Shown here piece by piece: positions 23,396 through 35,453 of a DNA stretch of 64,000 nucleotides. Position 1 is the first letter of the stretch. Each line of letters starts with the position of its first letter. A program made the translations under genes and the position numbers. The notes beneath the pieces are model-generated. The model saw nothing but the letters and a program-made list of their open reading frames with translations, did not search any database and was not told where the DNA came from. The DNA lies in assembly GCA_026874595.1 (NCBI GenBank), contig CM049306.1, forward strand, positions 42,660,019-42,724,018. The letters are read 5' to 3'. This stretch comes from Sipunculus nudus (taxonomy: Eukaryota; Annelida; Sipuncula; Golfingiida; Sipunculidae).

Positions 23396-23449
23396 GACGG
23401 ACGATTCGCTCCTGTGTCTCTCAATTATGTACCATGTATTGACTAACAT

Positions 23450-24856
23450 GAGTAAACGTCACAGAGGTCATGCACAAGATCTGATTGTTATACGAGCTGT
23501 AGCGGCATGAGTTGATAACGCGAGTTACGTTGGCATGTTATAAAATTAAGAGTACGCATACTGCCAGTTTGACAGGATTTTGGTTTAACATCAGAAGGCG
23601 GGAGGGATTCACTGGAGTGCATCGTGCGTGTAATGCGACATGTAGCCAATCAAATACACTATTTACACAGCGGGTTATCAAGAATATGTAACCTTGTGAA
23701 TTTCCTAAAGTACACAGACAAGTTGTTTTTCTTGGTCAACATACCACATCAGCTGCTGATCTATTAGCTAATAAAAGTTAATTTTTCAACAAAAAATCCT
23801 ACCGCATCGTGGTCAAACCCAGCAACCTAAGCAAAGACAAATATAAATGTGTAGATAAAGCGCTGTGGTGGGGCGTACTGTACTTCTTACCTATATTATA
23901 TATAGTCCGATAGCAAAAGGTCAATTTTTCTGTTAACCTTGTTTTAGAGGCTCAAATTTTATTCTCGGTGGATTTTGTTTGCCTACATATCAGGTGTGAA
24001 AATATTGAGGTTGGTGCGCTGTTAGCCTTGGGCAATTTAAGCTAATTGGCATAATACAAAATGGCCGCCACAATAATACTTAATTAACAAAAAATATCAT
24101 AATTATTTTGACATGTGACATAGAGGGTCAACCAGTACACAGATTTTATGGTATTATGACCAAGAGAACTCTTTTTTTTTATAATTTCGTATCAATAATG
24201 GCGGCCCCCCCCCCCCCCCCCCCGCTGGATTTATGTTCCGACACATGCGTCCATGTATTTTTCAGATATAAATGTTGAAATGTAATTTCTCTTTACATAA
24301 TGGTTCAAAACACCGATGTCACATTATTTTCAGGGAGTGTGGGCATTTTATGAATCTTTATGAGATTTGGTGTTGATGGCTGCAGCCGATCTTGGTACCA
24401 GACATGACGCCTGAACGTGTGTCCAAAGACATCACTTGTCATATTATTTCAGGCAGTTTCTGTAAGGATGCAATTTTCAAATTCATTTCCATTAAATTTA
24501 TGTTCTTATGATTTCCCTTCCTCTTAGAAATTATTCTTCATAATATGAAACTTAAGTATGAATCTTTTGTGGTTTATCTACTGGAAAAGTGGGGAAATGA
24601 TTTCTGGTTGCACAAGTAAGTCACCTACAACTCAAAATCACAGTGCAGTCGAAAAATCAATATTTATATGATGTTGATGGTGGCGTGCAGCCATACCTGA
24701 GATATTTGTTAAAAAAACCATAAAACTGTTATATTTTCGATCGACCAAATTGAATATCCTTAAAGATGGCATTTTGAATTAAATTTATTCAATGTATGCT
24801 CATTTAATTTGTCATTCAATATCCCACTGAATGAAACCTTGCGTAATTATACTTTA
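23450..24856. other. No gene recognised; upstream of gene model 2
   Basis: Contains a 19-nt C run at 24205-24223. No TATA-type promoter could be assigned to gene model 2. Confidence 0.4.
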
Positions 24857-25479
24857 TAGTCCGTTCCACACCCCTGTCCACCTGATTTTTCGCAATTATC
24901 TCTACATAAGTCATACTTGCCAAACAAAATTTGCACCAATGGCATAAAGAGGCAAAAGCGTAATGTTTGGTACCTTTCCTACTCACGATATAAATATTAT
25001 TAACTTTACGGCCTGGTTGACATGTTTCATGTATATCCATGGTTCATGGCGTCCCTATACGTGGCCATTGTCTATCCTCCTTGGATATGGATATAAAGTA
25101 ATGTGACGTAACAGTGAAGCGCGTGCACGCGGAGAATACAAGTCTCGCTGTAAACAGGGGTAGGTACTAGGCAGCTCTTGATTATTGGTCCGTGAATGTT
25201 GGTGCCTCGTGAGTACGTCACGTCTATTATGACGTCATCACTATTTCCTGAGATGCCCATTTCACAGATTAGTGGCAAGATGTCGCTACAGAATAGATTA
25301 GTTACTCAAAAAATGGTTTAAAATTGTTTACAGGAAAATTATATAAGGTAGGCAATTATTTCCACAATAGTTAATTACGCTTTTTCCTCTTTCTGCCCTC
25401 AGGTCAAAAAGTGTTGGCGTTCTTTGATTCGCAAAAAAAATGCGAAAAAACAGGTGGACAGGGGCACTGGAACGGACTA
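24857..25479. mobile_element. 623-bp inverted-repeat DNA element
   Basis: Left end TAGTCCGTTCCA followed by CCCCTGTCCACCTG. The right end is the inverse, CAGGTGGACAGGGG followed by TGGAACGGACTA. TA flanks both sides (24855-24856 and 25480-25481). The arms also share the TTTTTCGCA extension. There is no transposase frame, so it appears to be a non-autonomous TA-targeting element. Confidence 0.75.
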
Positions 25480-25683
25480 TAGTAAATATTGTTCTTGACC
25501 AAAAGATAAAAATCCAAAATCGTGGATAACTACTGTTTATATGCGTTAAGCTCTTTTGTTTTATTATAAAAAGTCATAAATAGGTAGTCAACTATTAGAA
25601 TATTCACAAATAATGTATAACAACGGTTGTTTAGGACTGTTGGTCATCTATACCAAAACGTATAAATAATAATTTTATTCCAA

Positions 25684-25686
<3 letters not shown>

Positions 25687-25760
<74 letters not shown>
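25687..25760. repeat. (AT)n microsatellite
   Basis: More than 35 uninterrupted AT units. Confidence 0.95.
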
Positions 25761-25763
<3 letters not shown>

Positions 25764-25804
25764 GATTTGCAGAAAATTTGATTAACCAGGTCAATAGGCC
25801 AGTA

Positions 25805-25978
25805 CAGTAGTGCCTGTCTGAAAAAACAACTGTCTAATAAGAGCACCTGTCTATTAAGACCACCTTTGAGTGAACCTAAAGCATTCACATTTGTTTAAAC
25901 TTGACCTGTCTAATCAGACAACCTTTGAACTAAGACCACTTTTTGCTTACGGGTGGTCTTATCACACAGTTTTCATTG
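25805..25978. mobile_element. Decayed pogo-like MITE
   Basis: Flanked by TA on both sides, with a CAGTAGTGCCTGTCT left end and a right end whose inverse is CAATGAAAAC. The interior repeats CTGTCTAATnAGA and AAGACCACCTTTGA, the usual style of CAGTGAAACC-type non-autonomous elements. The ends have diverged. Confidence 0.5.
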
Positions 25979-25980
25979 TA

Positions 25981-28684
25981 TACTCATTCTTATACGTTTT
26001 TGAAATGGCGGAACGGCTATTTTGAAAATGGAGCGACTTCGGCCAAAAGAAATGAATTCTCTGTGCCAAAGCGTTTAACTTATCAAAAAGGAAGGTTTAT
26101 ATGTTTTCAGAATCTTGAAAAATCACACGCGAAGCCTTATAACATTAGCAGACACTTATATGATACATTGAACTACTTTATTATTCACCCACAAGTGACG
26201 AAAGAGAGCGACGGGCTACATAATAAGTAACAGTTCCCATGCATTACAGCAAATATACCACAGAGGTCATTGTAAAGTCTCCTTGAAAACCTGAAATTAG
26301 ATCACTGTGATGCAAGCTATGCTTAAAAACATGATTTGAATGCTCTGAAGGTCAGATTGGCACATAGTGTAAGCGGTAGAGCTGGGATCTTTTAATTATC
26401 ATCCTGAGAGGTCCTGGGCGAATCTCCTTGGAAACCTGAAATTATGTGATGATGACCAATATTCTGTAAAATAAAATACCTAATTTTGAGGACACATAAG
26501 TTCAGAAATAGTATAAATCTTAACTCCTTGACCTAGGGACTTCAAACTTGAATAAACTTTCCTAGAAAATATAATCACTATGATCTTTACTCTGCGATCT
26601 ACGGATTATAAACATGATTTGATAACCTTGACAGTCAGATGGACATATATTGTATGTTCATTAGACCTGAAAACTTCTTTTATAAAATCCAGGGAGTTCT
26701 GGATGAGATCTTCTCTGGAACTTTATTCCCTTTAACCTACTTTCCTTACTCTATGGTAAATAAGCATTCTGGATATCATTTTATTTTCTGTTCAAGGTTC
26801 CTTGAAGGTTCTAAAACATTTGCAATATTATATGAATCATCTCACAGTATTAGTTAATTTTGTCTGAATACTAAAGCTCCAAGGCTAACACCTATCAGCT
26901 CGCGGACGTGCTATCTCCCATGCACCTGTTTTATACGTTGCTTTGGTTCTTTGTGTGAGTAAATACAGCCAACATGGGTCTGTTGATCATATCAGGACTG
27001 TGTGATCGTAGGACCAATGGTGCACCCGCGAGTAATCCCTGAATAGAAAAGAATCACGAACGAAGAAACACAGAGGAAACACCAGGGGAAGCTTGAAAAA
27101 TCCGTATTTGTGAAGTTGTGTGGTACGGCCACTAGGTGGCAGACAGCTTAGTTTATGTATGGCGCCACTGATCGTGCGCGGTGCAAGTCTATTTCCACTT
27201 GTATACAGGAATAGGCAAACGGTTTTAGAACGAAATATTAGCTGATACCGTAATATGTTTAAGTGAAAACACTATGCTACTTGTATATATAAAAGACTGG
27301 CATGTGAATAGTCCCTTTAACAAATATTTTGCGTCATAGCATAACATTAATGATGCATGCAAGCATCGCCTGTATGTCTAATTCAGCTGAGCTTCATGGT
27401 CCATGGACCATTGTTATTTGATCCATGCAACCAGGGGCAGGTCAGGCCAGGCGTCATTTATAGAAGACCGTACAGGTATTGACATGCATGAGGTGCTGAT
27501 ATAGGGTGAGGAAGAGCCCCAGAAGCAACAACAGGAGGAAAAGTGCTGGAGGAAGTGCAAGATGAGAAGGATGTTAATATAACCCTCGCATCCCAACGCT
27601 AGGCCTGCCTCTGCTATTTCTCTCTGAAGACCATGCCATAACACCAGGAGTTCGACACAAACTGCAGAATTTTTTTTGTAGCGGACTAGTACTAACTGCG
27701 TAGTGTTTCCTGACTGATTGGAAGTAACATCGTAGGACTTCTCAGTGTCTTATTCCCTACCATGTCATCAGGGGGCGGAATATCGTTACCTTCCATATCT
27801 TTCTTATTCATAGCGCAACAGAAGATCAATTCGTGGAAGTGGGAACGCCTTGACTCCTGATTCAACATATAGCTTGTCGTTATGCTATCTACTTTTTTTC
27901 GTATAGTATTTATACAGGTAATCTTAGACATGCATTAAGAAATAAAAGTGACTTAATAATCTGAAATATGAATCTCGAATTTGTCCTATGTCGCGTATGA
28001 CCAAACGCTAGCTCTGACATCTCTGAGGTAGAGTATATTTATTGGAATTCCGTGTACTATTTTTGTCTAACAAGGTAACAACGAACACAAAGTCATGTTC
28101 ATAATGCCAGCATCTAAGACTATAGGCATTAGTTCTTTGAAGCAGAAATATCATTTTTGTATGCATAATTCCAATATTTCTGTCAAAACATGTAAAAACT
28201 TTTACCCATGAAGCGGGGTGCATCGTGGCCAGCGGCCTCCCGATAGTTTCATGAAGAGGCTCCAGATGGCAGCAATATCAGTCAATAATAATAATAATAA
28301 TAAAGATTAATTCATTTAATTTGCTTGTGTAAGTTGAAAGAATTAATATGTAATGCATTAATAAATAATATTTTTTACATGGTATTTATTCATATATTAC
28401 TGAAATTAAACTTTTCTAACTCTAAAATATATTTGCCTTCACAATTTTAAGGGTATATTTTCCAATGGCAATCCATTGAAAAACTGCAGGGGTTTAAGTT
28501 CGTTTGATAAAGAATATTCACAAATCATTTTTCACTAGTGTCGGACTTATACAAAGACCAATAACCAAAGGGTTAAAACCCTTTTACAGGGTCTTTAAGT
28601 ATCATGCTGTTATTTTCTTCTATTTTTGTTATATTACACAAACTTTTCAGAATGTTCAATATATAATACAAACTTACACACTAA
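25981..28684. other. No gene recognised
   Basis: Includes a diverged direct repeat (about 26270-26365 and 26560-26645, sharing CTATG-nnn-AACATGATTTGA and GTCAGAT-nnn-ACATA), a weak tRNA-like segment near 26350-26430, a CTCF-like site at 27129 and an AAT repeat at 28287-28304. Confidence 0.4.
27129..27142 (+). promoter_or_regulatory. CTCF-like motif
   Basis: CCACTAGGTGGCAG agrees with the vertebrate CTCF core consensus. Function is inferred only from the motif. Confidence 0.35.
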
Positions 28685-28972
28685 GGCCAAAAAAAAAATA
28701 AGGTATGGTTCTCAGGCACTTTTTTTCAGAAATCAGTGCGGGCGGGCGGTATTTTATTTTTGACCTTTTTTTTGAGTGTCTCCATAAAAATGTCATATGA
28801 TCAGGGAAAAGTTTGAAAATAAGAATTTTTTTTGCAAAACAGGAAAAAGCACTACATAAATTTTAACATTCATCTTCTTGAAAGATAAAAATCAAAATAA
28901 AAATTGTTGATGCGGGGGGTAAAAATTGACGCGGGCGGTGCCTGAGAACCATACCTTTTATATTTTTTGGCC
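28685..28972. mobile_element. 288-bp Harbinger-like MITE, complete
   Basis: Terminal inverted repeats of about 33 bp start GGCCAAAAAA and run into AAGGTATGGTTCTCAGGCAC. TAA lies on both sides (28682-28684 and 28973-28975), a 3-bp target duplication as in PIF/Harbinger elements. The interior has GCGGGCGGGCGGT and GACGCGGGCGGTG. A truncated copy lies at 56559. Confidence 0.85.
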
Positions 28973-29900
28973 TAAAACAGTTACTCCCTAAACCAGTTTA
29001 GTTCTGTTACTGACTCCTGCAAACTCCCCATTAATTGTTGCCTTGGCCACTAGCGTCTGCGTTCAGACTCGCCCGTGTGTGTGTGTGTGTGTGTGTGTGT
29101 CTGGTTTTTTTTTGGGGGGGGGGGGGGGGGTTGTCCAAAATATAACTCACACAATCATGAGCAGAATCTCATGAAATCTTCAGGGCATTTCGGGAATGAG
29201 TCAATGGAGAGTCGATTGTCAAGATCATTATCCGGATTCAGGAACGCCATTTATGTTCGAATAAAAACAGGAATATGGCCAGTATAAATGAATGCAAACA
29301 TGGGGAAACTCCCCACATGCGAAGGCTTGCATTCCTTCCGCTCCTTAGAAAGGTCCCAACCATTTACATAACTTTTTTTCAGACTCTTCAATGTTGAGAC
29401 AGGCCTCCAGCGATGTTCTGTCCGAGAGACGGTATATGGTCCCTAGGGAGCTTAAGATACCGGTGTTTTGGGGATATATGACGGCTTTAGTTAAGGTTAA
29501 CCGGTTAACATTCATCACCTCGATGTAAACGACCCACCGGGAGGCATCCGTACCCTGATATATTCAGTTTAAAGGTCCAAAACAGAGACTCCTCCGTCTC
29601 CGAAATCACAAAGCATATCAGTCTACACCAGTAGTGTCGTCGACAGTATTCCATCGGGAACGGTCCCTACAGGGAAAAAGTGTGTTAATATACATAATGG
29701 ATAAGCGGTACCGTCAGAGATACGTCACAATGATAAGTTTTACGTACTCCTGGGTATCCAAGACTTGCAACGGTGAAAGAGCCGCGGGGATTTGTGTCAG
29801 TTTTATTGTAGCAAAGTGGCAGCATAAAGGGAATTGTATCTCATTGTATTGTATTGCTCCATCTGATGTTCTATCTTATTGTATTATCTTAGTTTACATG

Positions 29901-29902
<2 letters not shown>

Positions 29903-29963
<61 letters not shown>
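29903..29963. repeat. (GA)n microsatellite
   Basis: About 30 GA units. Confidence 0.95.
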
Positions 29964-29967
<4 letters not shown>

Positions 29968-30715
29968 CTAGTGAGCCCCTCATGACTCGAAGCATAAAAA
30001 TAAATTAAAAATTAGATAAATTCACATTGGTGTGCATTATTTTGCAAAAAAGACATCTCTATCCAAAGAATATACTTCTAAATCCACACAGCTTTTAGTT
30101 CATGTACACTTATTGGTCATAATATGAACAATAATTGGTACTCCAATTAAGGAATTTGTGGAAGTCATTCAAATAAAATAAAGGAAATACCTGTTTGTGC
30201 GTATGTGTTTATGATAAATACTTCACATAATTAGACAGGTTGGGTATTGATACATAAAATGTAAGAAAATAATAAATTTTTTACTTTTAAAATAAAAGAA
30301 TGCACTTTAATGTTAATTTCTATTATTGCTCGACCTACGAAAGTTTTCAAGCAAAAGCTGCGGAAAGTATATTCCAAGGTAATAAAAATACATGGACACC
30401 ATGATTCAAAATGTGACGCCAGCTAATAAACATGAAGGCCAACGTTTATTCCACAATCATATGCTGTCTTGAATCGCTCAAATTCAATTCTTTTACTTAA
30501 TGATCGCGAAAATTCTGCCACGAGATCATCAAAATTAACTTTGAATATAAGTTTTATGCTACATTATGTAAATACCTAACATCAGTATAACTTACAAGAT
30601 TTCCGTGCTCACATGCGTTTGATTGAACGAACACTTGCTCACAATCGGGAATGCCCGGGACAAATCATTCGGCCGATGCGCAGCATTCCCGGGTGTTAGC
30701 CAAATTACCGCCAAA

Positions 30716-30948
30716 ATGGCTTTGCTTGGCACGGCGTCAATATACACGGTCTTCCTGATGGCGCACTAAGGCAAAAGTTCTTTTTGGAAGCATTGGTAGA
30801 AAGAAATGAAGAAATGGAATAAAGCCACTTCGTAAGGAGGGTATACTTTCGTAAGCCGACCGCCCGACTGTCAGGACTGCTATTTTTGCTCGCGATTGGC
30901 ATTCGACAAATTGTCATAGGAAAAAAGGCAATTTTCTTGTTCTCTGAT
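30716..30948 (+). pseudogene. Coding-like remnant of unknown family
   Basis: One plus-strand frame reads NGFAWHGVNIHGLPDGALR, then QKFFLEALVERNEEME, a TAA stop, then SHFVRRVYFRKPTARLSGLL and FLLAIGIRQIV, ending at a good donor (CTG|GTAAGG). The composition looks protein-like and the frame resumes cleanly after the stop, as in a recently dead exon or transposon fragment. The opposite strand is also open for 70 codons, so either strand could be a chance frame. The family is not recognised. Confidence 0.3.
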
Positions 30949-31444
30949 GTGCTGGTAAGGTATTAGCGAAACTTTACGCCCGGAGAAAGGAAGATAAGAG
31001 CGTTTCGAGTTTGTCTGTCATGCAACAAATTATGTACACTTTCCCATGAACCAAAATAAACACATGTTGCTATATATTGATAACTGTGTTCACAAAAGCT
31101 TTCCCACTGGCCATGTAAGTGAAGCTTGCTTCACCGGTTACATATTTTTATTTTTTTTTTTACTATATTATTTTTTTTGTCTTGGGGAGGGGAGGGGTTG
31201 ATTTCGGAGGAATGCAAAGTATTGAAAGGAAAGCCTTCCCTACCATATGTCCCCATTTTCTGATGTTTTCCGCTTATTTTGATAAGTAAATCAATGTGGT
31301 TAATCGGTCTTGTTAAAAAGGTAGTTACCTGGTTTTATATTTAATTGTTTCATAGTATGACCAGATAATTGTTAAATTGGTTCAAATTGATAGCCTATTG
31401 GTATCAAGTCTTCGCTTGTAGCTGTGCAAATCAAATTACAATCT

Positions 31445-31744
31445 GATGAAGTCAGTAGTGATCGTGTATTTTATATAGTCTTTATTATATTCTATGTATC
31501 GCATCCCTCCTAATGATTGAATTACAATCATGAGAACGTTAACTGATGAAGCCAGCAGTGACCGTGTATTCTCTATATATTATACTAGTATTCTATGTAT
31601 CGTATCCCTCCCAACGATCAAATTACAATCATAAGAACGTTAATTGATGAAGCCAGCAGTGACCGTGTATTCTATATATTCTGTATTGTATTTTATGTAT
31701 CGTATCCCTCCCAATGTTTTAATTACAATCATAAGAACGTTAAC
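31445..31744. repeat. Three tandem copies of a ~100-bp unit
   Basis: Units start at 31445, 31545 and 31646 with GATGAAGYCAGYAGTGAYCG and end in AATTACAATCATNAGAACGT. Copies 2 and 3 are closer to each other than to copy 1. No coding potential is conserved among them. Confidence 0.9.
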
Positions 31745-32640
31745 ATTATATTCTATGTAAAATATCCCTTTCTCATCAATTCATAAAATACATGGTCTCC
31801 TACCTCCTTTTGAAAATATTCCATCAACCCAAACTGCAGGTTTTATTCCCTTCGCACTTTTCGACCTTTGGTAGATGACCTAACACGTCTATTTGTTCTT
31901 GACAGGCCCATTTAACATGGTTTGTTGTCTGCTGCTTACACGCCCGAACTCAGAGCAATTTTCATCCATTTAGCAAGACATGGCCATCCTTTAAACATTT
32001 ATCTTTCGTCTTTACTCGCACTCTGATTGCGGCTAACGACTCCATCTTCGTCAGCTGCATCAGATCAGTGATCAGTGATCCTATATGGAATAAAAAGGAG
32101 TCTTCGCCCAATAAATCATTGTTAAAATTTAATTATCTTAGAATGTTTTTCAAAGTTTATCTTTCCTATTTCGATTCTACTGGTTCTCCGGTGCTGCGTT
32201 TTTAGACCTTAATTGGATGAAACCGTCCTGGCAGATGATTATGATGGATGCTGTTAGGCCTTACACCCGAGTTTTTATGAAGGCTGTGAGGTATCTGCAT
32301 TACATGTAGATTAGATACAGTGCGTAAAATACACATGGAGGTTACCTATTTTAATTTGAGAGTATGAATTTATGTTATGTGTATTAGTTTGTGTGTGTGT
32401 AATTTTATCTATAATTCGACTTATAGGTTAGGCATATGTAGTAGCTACCTGTTATTAATGATTGGTTTATGTACAATACTGGTTCGAAACTAAATACATT
32501 CAAGGAATTAATAAGATAAATCTTATAGCTGCTTTAAAAACGATGTTATCTGAAGGAGTTCTTTTAACTGCCTCAAAGAAACAAAATAAAACATTTTGAT
32601 AACTGAATCAAATTGAATGGGCTTGTCTGAGATCAGAATG
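31745..32640. other. No gene recognised
   Basis: No repeats or exons noted. Confidence 0.4.
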
Positions 32641-32707
32641 TGTTTAAGCAATACTAGAGGTATATGCATTGCGACCTGTGACCTGCGAGGTTAAGTGTTC
32701 ACGCAAA

Positions 32708-32765
32708 ATGGCCGCTGCCATGAGCGGTTTCGTGAAACTGGGAGAAATAAACCTGTCTTGGTTCG
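32708..32765 (+). CDS. Candidate first coding exon, function unknown
   Basis: CAAAATGGCCGC gives a good start context and encodes MAAAMSGFVKLGEINLSWF before a strong donor, G|GTAAGG, leaving phase 1. The surrounding 150 bp is CG-rich compared with its neighbours and the ATG sits in a YY1-like AAAATGGC motif, as in many housekeeping first exons. No downstream exon was identified within the window, so the gene, if real, would continue to the right with large introns. The peptide is not recognised. It could be a chance frame. Confidence 0.35.
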
Positions 32766-33034
32766 GTAAGGTCGCGCGGATGTGACATGAAAATTTGTCG
32801 AGGATGGCGACCAGGACAGCGTCGTGCCAAGAGCCTACCTGCAAGAGAGTTTTGAGGTAAGGGGACGTGGTAAAGTTTAAAGTTAAAAAACACTTTTTGC
32901 TTAATTCCTCAAATCAAGAAGGATTCCAGAATTCAGTGTAACAGCAACCAGCTACCTTGATTCCGTCTGGAAATATAGGTTGGATTTATGGTGAAACACT
33001 CACCATTACAGTCTTATACGTGTAACGGGAGAAA

Positions 33035-33182
33035 TAAGAAACCAGGCCCGAAGGTGGATTCAAACCCGTAATTTGTGACACACAAGTCAGACGTTCTACC
33101 GCTTCGCCAATAAAGCAATCTTCACTAGCGAGACGGTTCGGTCCGCTTTTATGTAATCCGTAACACACCCCCTCTTAAGAGC
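33035..33182 (-). repeat. tRNA-derived SINE-like element
   Basis: On the minus strand TGGCGAAGCGGTAGAACG (A-box region) and GGGTTTGAATCCACC (B box) are separated by normal tRNA spacing. The leading CGGACCGAACCGTCTCGC part is shared with the 9.7-kb copy. Confidence 0.75.
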
Positions 33183-33185
33183 GTT

Positions 33186-34952
33186 CTGGTATCAGAACAA
33201 GATTAATTATTTCAGGAGTCACACTTTTGGTTAACTAGGTGACGGTAATTACTCAATTACTGCAAACCACCACTCCCCCGGCCACAAAATTCACCTTCGG
33301 GCTTGGTTTCTATTTCATCCGTTATATACGAATCTACACTTCCCGGTAATAGTAGAAGTAATAATAACAATAATAAGAATAATAATAATAACAATATTTT
33401 ATCATATAGCGAATTTTTCAGTATTTTGTAATGTTCAAATGCGCTTTATATGGAAAAATAAACAGATAAAATGGCAATAAGTTCGATTTAAAATTCTTAA
33501 ATGTTGTCACCTAAGTTAAATTGACCAAGTTAAAATTAAGCAAAAAGGTAGGTCAGAGACTGAATGCAAGTTTATTTAAATAAATATATCTTTAGATATG
33601 ATTTAAAAGTTGTCCCTCGGATCTGTACAATCTCGTTATATGACAATTGTAAGAGGGTTGTGCGTGCTACCGGGGGCGTCATGGCGGAAAACGGCCTAAA
33701 CTTAAAACGAACCATATTACGGTCACAGTTTCAACTCTTCAAGATAACACCGCTACGATTCGTAAAATAAATTTTAAAAAAATTAAAAAATATTTCATGG
33801 TTTGAAAGCGAGATGTGAAAAGCAAAGTAAAGAAAAGATAATTGTCAATAGTTCGCCTTTACATGGATAAATTTACTGTAGTATGTTAAACGTAGGGCGT
33901 GTCATCTACTGGCGGCAGCCTGCCACCCAAACGTCGATTTTAAATTAACTGAAGATGTTGGGGTGGCAGTACAAGCTATTTTGTTCGCATCAATTCTAGT
34001 ATGTGCAGATGTGAACGCCATTTCGAAAAGTACTTTTTCATTTTAATCTGCTTGTAGAAATGTCATTTTTTCCCGAAGTAAGACATAAAGTAAGTTATTC
34101 TGTTGGGATATAACAAATATTACATTAACGGTTGACCCATGTTTATTCATGCAGCAGTTACTAATAACGAGGCTGGTTTAACTCGTAAAGTTTGTCTCTG
34201 CGTCCGTCATGACTGCTTTGTGTGAATCAGTACCATAGAGAAAAAAGGGAGTAATTAATGTAATTAATTTTGTGTAACAACATTTTGTCTTATTATTTAG
34301 GAAATACAACACAATCATATAAGGCTCTGATGTCAAATACTACCACTACCTGCAAATATTGAGGTCCGACCTTTGGAATGGGTGTTCTAATATGATTTGT
34401 ATATATCATGACTCGCAGGCCCCTATCAGTTTATTTTAGAAGGCCTGAGTGTCATGTTGTCATGGCTAGTCATCTACATGTTTGCTTCAAGAGAAGTAGT
34501 GTATAGAGTCACGGTTATATACATATTTTACTCCGTGTTTTTGATCAATGAGATAGCGTGCCTTCTCTCAATCTCTCTTTATTTGTGGAGAGTCGAATCA
34601 ACCCTACGTAACCATTCTAATAACTTTCTTTTGCGTTAAGATTTCCGTAACGGGCAGAACAAAGAACTTCTTGATTGGACTATTTATTCCTCTTGACGAG
34701 ATTTGCATCATGTCTACAGCGGGATCGATAACAAATCAACGACAAATTATCAAGGGAACCGACTTACAATCGGATCCTGATAAGTTTGTCATGTTTTGGT
34801 GTAGTTGAATTGGTATTTAGCATAACACAGGAACGCGGGCAGAATTGCAATTTAAGAAAGAAAATCTTTAATTAATTACTCAATAGCACAATTTCACTGT
34901 TCCATCACATCAAACATGCAAATTGGACCTAAAATCGACGCTCTGACCAATC
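33186..34952. other. No gene recognised
   Basis: Short ATG-started frames at 33680 (MAENGLNLKRT...) and near 34710 (MSTAGSITNQRQ...) lack good donors or family features. Confidence 0.4.
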
Positions 34953-35250
34953 TTGGCCACCCATCTTCAATATATGGTGTTATGTTTCCGTCCATCTATG
35001 ATTTCCGTAATTTAAGATGAATATGCTGACATCTATTATAATGAAATATAAATATTTCTTAAATTATCTAAGTGTTTTGCTGTAATTTAAGTTGTCATAA
35101 TTGGCCTCACATCCTCTATAAATGGTAAAACATTCCGTCCATATATGAATTCCGTCATTTTAGATGAATATAGTAAAATGTCAATAATGAAATATAAATA
35201 TTTCTTATATTGTACAAGTGATTCGTAATTAATGATGTCATAAATCGTGC
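34953..35250. repeat. Two tandem copies of a ~148-bp unit
   Basis: Units start TTGGCC at 34953 and 35101. They share TCCGTCCATMTATGAWTTCC, TTTWAGATGAATAT and AATGAAATATAAATATTTCT in order. Confidence 0.8.
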
Positions 35251-35273
35251 CTACCTCTTATCATACGATAAGA

Positions 35274-35451
35274 CAGTGAAACCTCGGAATTACGACCACC
35301 AACTGGACCTCGATAACGCGGTCGCATTTTCGAGGGGGTCGTCTAAACGAGGTCTGATATAAAGAGCAGGAAAAAATTGGGACCATGAAAACTCGGTTGT
35401 TTTTATAAGGTGGTTACTAAACCAAGCTGGTCGTTAGGCGAGGTTTTGTTG
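35274..35451. mobile_element. 178-bp pogo-like MITE
   Basis: The left end is CAGTGAAACCTCGGAATTAC and the inverse of the right end is CAACAAAACCTCGCCTAACG. TA follows the right end, and the left flank appears mutated to GA. The inside has AACGCGGTCG and CGAGGTCTGATA-type repeats. Confidence 0.65.
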
Positions 35452-35453
35452 TA

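Larger units (their letters stand above)
28976..31444. other. No complete gene recognised
   Basis: Contains (GT)n at 29073-29101, a G run at 29114-29130, (GA)n at 29903-29963, an inverted CGGGAATGC / GCATTCCCG pair at about 30645-30695 and the coding-like remnant listed next. Confidence 0.4.

Noticed and set aside
26340-26430. tRNA-like stretch (GTAAGCGGTAGAGC, GGTCCTGGGCGAATCTCC)
   Set aside because: The spacing and the arm pairing do not support a tRNA, and no second SINE copy of this type was seen.
27414-27644. Minus-strand frame with a hydrophobic LALPPALFLLLLLLGLFL segment in a neighbouring frame
   Set aside because: The hydrophobic frame has no Met and a stop directly before it. No splice partner was seen.
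29634-30008. 124-codon frame ending in RERERERER
   Set aside because: The end is the GA microsatellite and the start has no coding features.
33678-33770. ATG in a GTCATGGCGG context (MAENGLNLKRT...)
   Set aside because: It ends in a stop after 30 codons and lacks a usable donor.
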